From an uncultured Clostridia bacterium (lineage in GTDB: Bacteria; Bacillota; Clostridia; RUG12999): 38,721 bases of DNA. Position 1 is the stretch's first letter, and each line of letters begins with the position of its first letter. Location: the NCBI GenBank assembly GCA_934792465.1, contig CAKVOK010000033.1:1-38721 (forward strand), in the 5' to 3' direction. The translations under genes were made by a program, and so were the position numbers. Below are positions 32,487-38,721 of the stretch, one piece after another. The notes below the pieces were generated by a model. It had not been told where the DNA came from. It saw only the letters and a program-made list of their open reading frames with translations, and did no database searches.

Positions 32487-33602
32487 ATGATTGCGGTATT
32501 GCCGATAGTTTTGGTTATCGGGCTTATATATGAAAAGTATAACGACAATATAAAAATAAACGATTATGTAAAAGTCGGATTTTTCGTGCTGCTGATACGC
32601 TTTGCGGCGGTGCTTGCGGTTTGCTTTGCGACGAAACGGAGTTACGTTGAGGCCTTTAATATATGGGACGGTCCGCATTATATCGATATTGCGGAAAACG
32701 GGTATGTCAAGAGCGGCAGCGGAGCGGAATTCATTGTATTTTATCCGCTGTATCCGTTTCTTATCCGTGCGCTTGCATTTATTTTCGGCAGCAGCACAGT
32801 ATCGGCACTTGTAATATCGAATACATGCGCCGTTGCGGGAGGAATATATTTTTATAAGCTGTGCAGAATTGATATGAACGAGGAAGACGGCATATTCGCA
32901 TTAATGCTGATGTATACTTTTCCGTTTTCGTTTTTTATGTCGGGAGTGTATACGGAAAGCTTGTTTATAATGCTTGTTTCAATGACGATGTATTATACGT
33001 TGAAAGGCAAATACCTTCCTGCGGCCGCTGCGGCGTTTTTGGCGGCACTTACGAGGGTTCAGGGAGTTTTGCTTGCCGTTTTCATGCTTGCCGAGATATT
33101 CAAGGCGAACAGAAAAAAGTGTGCTTATGCATTGTGTCCCGCAGGCGGCTTCGGAATTTATCTGCTGATTAACAAGGCGGTTTTCGGCAATGCATTTGAA
33201 TTTATGAAATATCAGAAAGAAGTCTGGTATCAGCAACCGTCATGGATAGGAGATAATATAGCGAAATTTGCAAATTATGTTTTTGAGGGAAGCGAGCTTT
33301 CGTATCAGATAATGCTTCCGCAGCTGGTGCTTTTCGTGCTTGCCTGCACTGTTATATATCTTGCGGTGAAGAGAGGTATGCGGACAAGCTTCGGAATATA
33401 CGCTGCGGCATATATATTTACGGTGTACAGTGCTTCGTGGTTGCTTTCCGGCGGCAGATATACGGCAGGGCTGACGGTCTTGTATCAGGCGGCGGCAACA
33501 GCCGTAAAAAATAAATCGGTACGGCGAGGAATAATAATTTTTAATACGCTGCTGATGATTGTATATGCGGTGCTGTATGCGAATTTCAAACAGATTATGT
33601 AG
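32487..33602 (+). CDS. PIG-V/Gpi18-like mannosyltransferase family membrane protein
   Basis: About 371 residues form some 10 membrane segments. The N-terminal WDGPHYIDIAENGY motif and FYPLYPFLIR are diagnostic of the PIG-V (GT76) family; the aspartate in WDGPHY is the expected catalytic base. YTESLF further on is also typical. Eukaryotic relatives add mannose to GPI; bacterial ones use polyprenyl sugars for surface glycans. ATG 32487 (a weak GGCGG 9 bases before) is preferred to GTG 32478. It probably adds a sugar to the glycan made by this cluster. Confidence 0.8.
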   Translation: MIAVLPIVLVIGLIYEKYNDNIKINDYVKVGFFVLLIRFAAVLAVCFATKRSYVEAFNIWDGPHYIDIAENGYVKSGSGAEFIVFYPLYPFLIRALAFIFGSSTVSALVISNTCAVAGGIYFYKLCRIDMNEEDGIFALMLMYTFPFSFFMSGVYTESLFIMLVSMTMYYTLKGKYLPAAAAAFLAALTRVQGVLLAVFMLAEIFKANRKKCAYALCPAGGFGIYLLINKAVFGNAFEFMKYQKEVWYQQPSWIGDNIAKFANYVFEGSELSYQIMLPQLVLFVLACTVIYLAVKRGMRTSFGIYAAAYIFTVYSASWLLSGGRYTAGLTVLYQAAATAVKNKSVRRGIIIFNTLLMIVYAVLYANFKQIM

Positions 33603-33611
33603 GAGATTACA

Positions 33612-36479
33612 ATGAAGAAAATATTATTGATTTTATTATGTATATTTGCCGTGCAGTGGACGGCAGGATTTGCTGAAAATGCGGAGTTTTCGGGCGACGA
33701 CTGTGCCGATTTTGAAAACGTATACGCAAAAAGCGAAAATCTTGTTGCGTCCGTTGCGCAGGGAGATGAACAGGGAAGCTTCAGCGATGATTTCACATAT
33801 TTTCAGAGAACGACACTCAGTGCGGAATGGATTGTATACAAGACAACGGAGAATTTGACCGTCAGTACATATTTTTGGGACGGAGAAGCAATTTCGCATT
33901 TCAATTTTTATGTATCGGAGGACGGCGAAAGCTTTCGTGCCGTAAAGCCGAGAATCAAGATTCATGAGAAAGAAAAAGGGAAATGGTATATAATCGATTA
34001 TATCGTAAAACAAAAAGGTACGGGATTTGTAAAGATAGAGTTCGGAAATCTCGGCGGCAGCTCGTGGAACCCGGCGATACGCTCCGTTGAATGTGGTATC
34101 GGAACGGAGAAAGAGGAACTTTTCGATGTAATCGGAACAAAATTTGAAAATGATGTTAAGCTGCTTAAAACGCTCGGCGTATTAAGCGGATTTGAAGATA
34201 AAAGCTACAGGCCCGATGAAAATATTTCGAGGGCGGCATTTGCTGCCGCTGCCGTTAAGCTTTCGGGCAATGCGGAAGCGGCTGCGGCGCACGGCGGATA
34301 TACATATTTTCATGATGTGCCAAAAGACGAATGGTATACGCCGTATATAAATTTTCTTACGGAAAGCAATATTATATCACAAGACGAAAATTTCTGCCCG
34401 AATGACGATATAACGTATGCGGAGGCTGTTACCATAGTTGTAAAAATACTCGGATACGGTGCGCTTGCCGACACAAAGGGCGGATATCCGAACGGGTATT
34501 TGAGCGTTGCAGCGGATTTGAAGCTGCCGTATGCGGAAAGCTTCACGAGGGGAGATGCGGCACGCCTTTTCGCAAAGGCATTGAAAACGCAGATGTTTGA
34601 AGTCTTGTCATACGGGGAAACATTGGAATACAAGAAAACAGACACGCTTTTGTATAAGGTGTTTGGGGTCGAAACGGAAAAAGGCAGACTGACGGACAAC
34701 GGCATTACATCTATCGTCGGAGAATCCATGGTTTCAAAAGGAAACGCTGTCTGCGGAAACAGAATATACAAAAACCGTGCGGCAGGTATGGAAGAATATA
34801 TCGGACATAATCTGAAAATATACTTAAAAGACAATGATATAATATTCTTTGAGGACGAGTCGGCCGATGCAGAAATTTTCGAGGCTTCGGATTCGCTTGA
34901 ATATAAAAACGGAAAGCTGAAAGATGAATCGAAAAGCAAAAGCTTAAACCGTGAAATGCGTGTGATATACAACGGCGAATTTGCCGGCAAGATTGCGGAT
35001 ATACGCTTTGAAAACTATATTCCCGAATCGGGAGAAATAAAGGTAATCGATGATGAAATAATCTTGATTAGAAGCTATGCGACTTATATACTTAAAGCGG
35101 ACGGAAGCCTGGACAACGATATATTCGACCGATTCGGAGGGAAAATCAGTGTGAATGCGGAAGAAGCGGACTGCGTGAGCATAGTCCGTGACGGAGAAAA
35201 AACGCAGGATACGGCGGTGTATGCAAACGAGGTTGTTCAGATTGCAAAGAGCAATGGCGGCAGATGCGTATATGCCGTGATTACGAACGATGCCGCTGTG
35301 GGAACGGCGGAAAGCGTGAGCGAGGACGAAGCGGAAATTTATTCGGTTAAGTATAAATTAAGCGGATATTTCAAGGATAATTCGGCGGTTTCGCCGGGCG
35401 ACAGCGGAGATTTTTATCTTGATAAGGATGAAAGAATTGTTTGGTGCGATATAAAAAACAGCGAAATATACGGTTATATAATTAAAGTCGGCAAAGAGGA
35501 CGGAATGAACGGCGAAACGGAAATAAAAGCGCTCACGGAATCGGGCGAAACCGAGGTACTGTATGTGAAAAAAGGTGCAAAAGGCAAGGAGCATTTGGTT
35601 TCGGGAAGCGTTGTCACTTTTAAAAAGGATTCGGACGGGCTTGTAAGAGAAATAAACGAAGCGAAGCTGAATTACGAGGGAATAAACACCTGCTACGCCG
35701 GCACGTTCGCAACGCTTTATACAATGACGCCGGAAACAAAAATATTTGTAATACCCGAAGATTCGGACTATGATTTCGGATATAAGGTGAAAAATAAAAA
35801 TATTATTGTGAATACCGGAATATATAATGTGAAAATTTATGACAGCGATGAAAAGTATGAACCGAAAATGATTGTGGTTTATGAAAAAGACAGCGAATTA
35901 AGCACGCTCACGTTTGCGTCCGTGCCGTTTATCGTTACGTCATCGGTGTATACGCTGAATGCGGACGGCGAACGTGCAATAGAAATTACCGGTATCGGCG
36001 GAGGGAAAAAGGAATCTTATGTGATTTCCGCAGATAATGCAAAGATTAATTTGGGATTTGACGGATATACAGATAAATGTCTTACTCCGGACGGCAGCGG
36101 CGAGAAAATCAAAAAAGGCGACGTTGTTCAGTTTGCGCTCGATGAAAAGGGAGAAATAACGGATATAAGATTTTTGTATAAAAGCGGCGCAAAGAATATG
36201 TATGAATGGACATACGGAAATGCCGTTGCTACGGAAGAAACAAAGATGTACGGCGATATTGCCGCATTTTACGGCGAGGTTTTGAGCAGATTTCCGGGTA
36301 AGATTATCGCAAGTGCGGTAAACGGCTGGAAGAGAAGCTTCGGCATAGGCTCTGCGGATATTTATGTGATGAACGAAAGCGGAGTAATACCGGGAAAAGA
36401 ATCGGATATAGACGAGGGGGATAAGGTGTTTTGCGCAATACAGGCGTCCGCTGTGACTGTCGTATTGGTTGTGAAATAA
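33612..36479 (+). CDS. Large secreted protein with internal SLH repeats (955 aa)
   Basis: A signal peptide (about 1-21, ending GFA) is followed by a beta-rich region resembling a discoidin-type or carbohydrate-binding module (about 40-165, SHFNFYVSEDGESF). SLH repeats follow at about 178-225 (LKTLGVLSGFEDKSYRPDENISRAAF) and 235-290 (FHDVPKDEWYTPYINFLTESNII), with a degenerate third. The roughly 600-residue C-terminal part is beta-rich, acidic and unrecognised, with several YxxxYxIK-like stretches. AGGAG supports the start. It lies 10 bases after the PIG-V-like gene and so may be displayed with the glycan made upstream. No catalytic motif was seen. Confidence 0.8.
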   Translation: MKKILLILLCIFAVQWTAGFAENAEFSGDDCADFENVYAKSENLVASVAQGDEQGSFSDDFTYFQRTTLSAEWIVYKTTENLTVSTYFWDGEAISHFNFYVSEDGESFRAVKPRIKIHEKEKGKWYIIDYIVKQKGTGFVKIEFGNLGGSSWNPAIRSVECGIGTEKEELFDVIGTKFENDVKLLKTLGVLSGFEDKSYRPDENISRAAFAAAAVKLSGNAEAAAAHGGYTYFHDVPKDEWYTPYINFLTESNIISQDENFCPNDDITYAEAVTIVVKILGYGALADTKGGYPNGYLSVAADLKLPYAESFTRGDAARLFAKALKTQMFEVLSYGETLEYKKTDTLLYKVFGVETEKGRLTDNGITSIVGESMVSKGNAVCGNRIYKNRAAGMEEYIGHNLKIYLKDNDIIFFEDESADAEIFEASDSLEYKNGKLKDESKSKSLNREMRVIYNGEFAGKIADIRFENYIPESGEIKVIDDEIILIRSYATYILKADGSLDNDIFDRFGGKISVNAEEADCVSIVRDGEKTQDTAVYANEVVQIAKSNGGRCVYAVITNDAAVGTAESVSEDEAEIYSVKYKLSGYFKDNSAVSPGDSGDFYLDKDERIVWCDIKNSEIYGYIIKVGKEDGMNGETEIKALTESGETEVLYVKKGAKGKEHLVSGSVVTFKKDSDGLVREINEAKLNYEGINTCYAGTFATLYTMTPETKIFVIPEDSDYDFGYKVKNKNIIVNTGIYNVKIYDSDEKYEPKMIVVYEKDSELSTLTFASVPFIVTSSVYTLNADGERAIEITGIGGGKKESYVISADNAKINLGFDGYTDKCLTPDGSGEKIKKGDVVQFALDEKGEITDIRFLYKSGAKNMYEWTYGNAVATEETKMYGDIAAFYGEVLSRFPGKIIASAVNGWKRSFGIGSADIYVMNESGVIPGKESDIDEGDKVFCAIQASAVTVVLVVK

Positions 36480-36486
36480 AAGAAAA

Positions 36487-37221
36487 ATGAGGAAGATTTT
36501 AAGCTATACAAGACGTGCGGCAGACGATTTTAATATGATAGAAGAGGGCGACAAGATTGCTGTCGGAGTTTCGGGAGGCAAGGACAGCCTTACGCTTATG
36601 CTTGCCATGAGAAATTTGCAGCGGTTTTATCCGAAAAAATTTGATTTGGTGGCGATAACGCTTTCCATGGGATATGAGGACATGGACTTTTCGGAGATTA
36701 AAAAGCTGTGCGAGGAAAATGATATTGAATATATCATAGAGCCTACGGAGATTGCGAAGATAGTCTTTGACATACGAAAAGAGCCGAATCCATGCTCACT
36801 GTGTGCGAAGATGCGCCGCGGTGCGCTGCATGACGTTGCGATAAAACACGGCTGCAACAAAGTGGCGCTCGGGCATCATTTTGACGACGTTATAGAAACG
36901 TTTTTCCTGTGCCTGTTCAACGAGGCGAGAATCAGCTGTTTTTCGCCCGTAACGTATCTGGACAGGAGAAAAATACATCTGATACGTCCGTTTATCTATA
37001 TGCCGGAAAAGGAAATAAAACGCTTTACGGCAGCAAATGATATTCCGGTTGTGTTCAATCCGTGCCCGGCGGACGGACATACGCAGCGTCAGTATATGAA
37101 AGATTTGATTGCGAAGCTTGCGCATGAAAACAAGGGTCTGAAAGACAGAATCTTTCATGCGGTAAAAAATTCTGATATTAAGGGGTGGAAAACAGATGTA
37201 CAGGATTCTGGTATTCAGTGA
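36487..37221 (+). CDS. TtcA-like tRNA-thiolation family protein (short type)
   Basis: This 244-residue PP-loop ATPase has SGGKDS (29-34), CSLC (C103, C106) and C193 in NPCPADG, the three cysteines that hold the iron-sulfur cluster in TtcA. E. coli TtcA is about 311 aa, so this is a shorter clostridial form. It probably thiolates a tRNA base such as C32, but related short forms have been linked to other sulfur transfers. No Shine-Dalgarno is visible in the 7 bases after the SLH stop, so translation may be coupled. It overlaps the next gene by 26 bases. Confidence 0.85.
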   Translation: MRKILSYTRRAADDFNMIEEGDKIAVGVSGGKDSLTLMLAMRNLQRFYPKKFDLVAITLSMGYEDMDFSEIKKLCEENDIEYIIEPTEIAKIVFDIRKEPNPCSLCAKMRRGALHDVAIKHGCNKVALGHHFDDVIETFFLCLFNEARISCFSPVTYLDRRKIHLIRPFIYMPEKEIKRFTAANDIPVVFNPCPADGHTQRQYMKDLIAKLAHENKGLKDRIFHAVKNSDIKGWKTDVQDSGIQ

Positions 37222-37672
37222 TTCACACGGCAATATTGAATATATGAAAAAAGCCATAGACGGAATAAGAGATATTTCCGTTATAGTTCATCTCGGCGAC
37301 CTTACAAGGGATATAAACAAAATTATGACAGAATATCCCGATTACAGATATGAAATTGTAAGCGGGAACTGCGATTTTGTTTCTATTGAGGATGATGAAA
37401 GAATATTTGAACTCGGCGGCTATAAGTTTTTGATTGCGCACGGGCATAAATTCGGAGTAAAGATCAGTACGGATTACCTTATAAAGTATGCGAAAAAAAT
37501 GGGAGTTGACTGCGTTATGTACGGTCATACGCATATAAGCGAATGCGAGTTTGACGATGGGCTGCTTGTTATGAATCCCGGATGCGGAAGCTTGTATCGC
37601 GAATCTTACGGCGTTGTCGAAATCGAAGATGAGATGAAAGCCGATATTATAGAGATGCGAGGCACTTTATGA
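37196..37672 (+). CDS. Metallophosphoesterase, YfcE/MJ0936 family
   Basis: This 158-residue protein has the calcineurin-like motifs FSDSHGN (7-13), HLGDLTRD, SGNCD, AHGHKFG and YGHTHIS, with all metal ligands. YfcE and MJ0936 hydrolyse phosphodiesters such as bis-p-nitrophenyl phosphate or cyclic nucleotides; the natural substrate is unknown. AAGGGG precedes the ATG inside the end of the TtcA-like gene. Its stop overlaps the birA start as ATGA. Confidence 0.92.
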   Translation: MYRILVFSDSHGNIEYMKKAIDGIRDISVIVHLGDLTRDINKIMTEYPDYRYEIVSGNCDFVSIEDDERIFELGGYKFLIAHGHKFGVKISTDYLIKYAKKMGVDCVMYGHTHISECEFDDGLLVMNPGCGSLYRESYGVVEIEDEMKADIIEMRGTL

Positions 37673-38610
37673 AACGGTATATAATAAACTCGCTGCTTGA
37701 AAATAAATTTGTCAGCGGAGAAGCGATTGCGGAAAAGTTCGGAGTTTCCAGGAATGCTGTCTGGAAAGAAATAACGCAGCTGCGCAATGACGGATTTGAG
37801 ATTGAAGCGTCAACGAGAAAAGGATATATATTAAAATCCGCTCCCGAAAAGCTGAACGGATATGTTATAGCATATTATACAAGGGGAAGTATGTGGAAGA
37901 ATATAGAGTTTAAGCATACCATAAATTCGACCAATACGTTTTTGAAACAAAAAGAGGATTTGCAGAGCGGTGACGTTGCGATTGCGGAGCGGCAGACGGA
38001 GGGCAGAGGCAGACGGGGCAGAACGTGGTATTCTCCGGAGGGGAATATTTATATGTCTGTGTGTATAATCCCGGAGGGCGAGCTTGAAAAAGCGCCGCTT
38101 ACCGGTCTTGCGGCGGCGGTTGCCGTTGCGGAGGCAGTTTCGGCTCTCGGCGTGGAATGTAAAATAAAATGGCCGAATGATATAGTAATAGACGGGAAAA
38201 AGGTCTGCGGAATTTTGTCGGAAATTATCGGCGAAGCCGAGGGCGGATTTTTCTGCATTGTGGGAATCGGTATAAATACAGGTGTGTCGAGCTTTAATGA
38301 AAGCGTTATAAATCCGGCGGTTTCGATATGCGATATGTATAAGAAAAAGCTTGATGTGAACAGATTTACCGCCGATACTCTGCTTGCGCTCGAAAAACAG
38401 CTGAAAAATAAAAATATGCTTGAAGAATATAAAAAATATTGCGTGAACATCGGCAGAACCGTGAAGATTATCGGTGCGGACGGCGAATGTACCGCCGAAG
38501 CCGTGGGCATCAACGAAAACGGGAATCTGCTTATAAAGAACGAAAACGGAATTACCGCCGTAAAAAGCGGCGAGGTGTCTGTGCGGGGGATATACGGATA
38601 CTGCGATTAA
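37669..38610 (+). CDS. birA: Bifunctional biotin ligase / biotin operon repressor BirA
   Basis: This 313-residue protein has an N-terminal winged helix (about 1-60, FGVSRNAVWKEITQLR). The ligase core has GRGRRGRTWYSPEGN (112-126), KWPND (167-171) and GIGINTG (199-205), with a C-terminal SH3-like domain. It makes biotinyl-AMP and attaches biotin to carboxyl carrier proteins; the HTH lets it repress biotin genes. No biotin operator or bio gene is in the window. The ATGA overlap with the previous gene shows translational coupling. Confidence 0.95.
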   Translation: MKRYIINSLLENKFVSGEAIAEKFGVSRNAVWKEITQLRNDGFEIEASTRKGYILKSAPEKLNGYVIAYYTRGSMWKNIEFKHTINSTNTFLKQKEDLQSGDVAIAERQTEGRGRRGRTWYSPEGNIYMSVCIIPEGELEKAPLTGLAAAVAVAEAVSALGVECKIKWPNDIVIDGKKVCGILSEIIGEAEGGFFCIVGIGINTGVSSFNESVINPAVSICDMYKKKLDVNRFTADTLLALEKQLKNKNMLEEYKKYCVNIGRTVKIIGADGECTAEAVGINENGNLLIKNENGITAVKSGEVSVRGIYGYCD

Positions 38611-38621
38611 AAGGAGAAAAC

Positions 38622-38712
38622 TGCAACGTGAAAAATCACGTCGCAAAATAAATAATGTCTACTGAACAAATGGTTTTGCGAAACCATTTGTGTGAAACCT
38701 TCGGTTTCACAC
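38622..38712. repeat. Cluster of three consecutive hairpins after birA
   Basis: Stem 1 has 6 bp (38626-38631 with 38636-38641), extended past a mismatch to 38622-38645. Stem 2 has 10 bp (38667-38676 with 38681-38690). Stem 3 has 10 bp (38690-38699 with 38703-38712) and begins on the last base of stem 2. Stem 3 is followed by CTAAAAACA. They may terminate the long operon or be part of a repeat family, perhaps related in style to the element at 10799-11117. The window ends before a next gene is seen. A 7-codon GTG ORF inside is taken as chance. Confidence 0.5.
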
Positions 38713-38721
38713 CTAAAAACA

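Noticed and set aside
38611..38652. Short GTG ORF after birA with a ribosome-site-like AAGGAG
   Set aside because: Only seven codons lying within a hairpin, with no sign of coding.

Overview
This window looks like a chromosomal segment from an anaerobic, endospore-forming, Gram-positive bacterium of the class Clostridia, probably a gut or gut-like species. The evidence is: moderately low GC and AGGAGG-type ribosome sites; a ferredoxin-dependent 2-oxoacid oxidoreductase; a 22-residue SpoVM-like sporulation peptide; S-layer-homology (SLH) surface proteins; and a class A penicillin-binding protein. Species cannot be fixed from the sequence alone. No tRNA, rRNA or CRISPR array was seen.

Region 1 (1-1300) is accessory debris. 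It holds the right end of an IS3-family insertion sequence, a small membrane protein with its own promoter, and a decayed fragment of a conjugation VirB4 ATPase.

Region 2 (1309-7042, minus strand) is one operon, transcribed leftwards. It encodes a P-loop ATPase, a 2x[4Fe-4S] ferredoxin, the alpha, beta and gamma subunits of a branched-chain 2-oxoacid:ferredoxin oxidoreductase, a cupin-type regulator and an acyl-CoA synthetase. Ahead of it is a consensus promoter, a 23-codon Ile/Leu/Val-rich leader ORF and an intrinsic terminator, an arrangement that looks like ribosome-mediated attenuation. Regulation of this kind suggests the operon serves synthesis: branched-chain acids would be activated to CoA esters, reductively carboxylated to 2-oxoacids and used for Val, Leu and Ile.

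Region 3 (7160-11117) has an AraC-type regulator, a small membrane protein with spoVM, an MFS transporter with a NodB-type deacetylase, and a roughly 320-base hairpin-rich element bounded by imperfect inverted repeats. Region 4 (11132-15247, minus strand) is a housekeeping run: a PHP phosphoesterase, a DegV protein, uracil-DNA glycosylase, an unusual QueG-like/Nudix fusion and a DivIVA-like coiled-coil protein.

Region 5 (15331-27290) starts with a secreted SLH protein that converges on a BofC-like small exported protein. After these comes a rightward run of class A PBP, M23 endopeptidase, NrdR, a secreted deacetylase, a family 5 substrate-binding lipoprotein and a PcrA/UvrD helicase. Region 6 (27355-38721) is a second rightward run of closely spaced genes: DHHW protein, MBOAT acyltransferase, second DHHW protein, two membrane proteins (one PIG-V mannosyltransferase-like), a large SLH protein, a TtcA-like enzyme, a YfcE-like phosphodiesterase and BirA. 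The first five probably build and O-acylate a surface glycan. The window ends in a cluster of three hairpins.

The most interesting signals are the branched-chain leader/attenuator, a 15-base leader motif with matching stem-loop shared by spoVM and the BofC-like gene, the QueG-Nudix fusion, and the inverted-repeat element near 11 kb.
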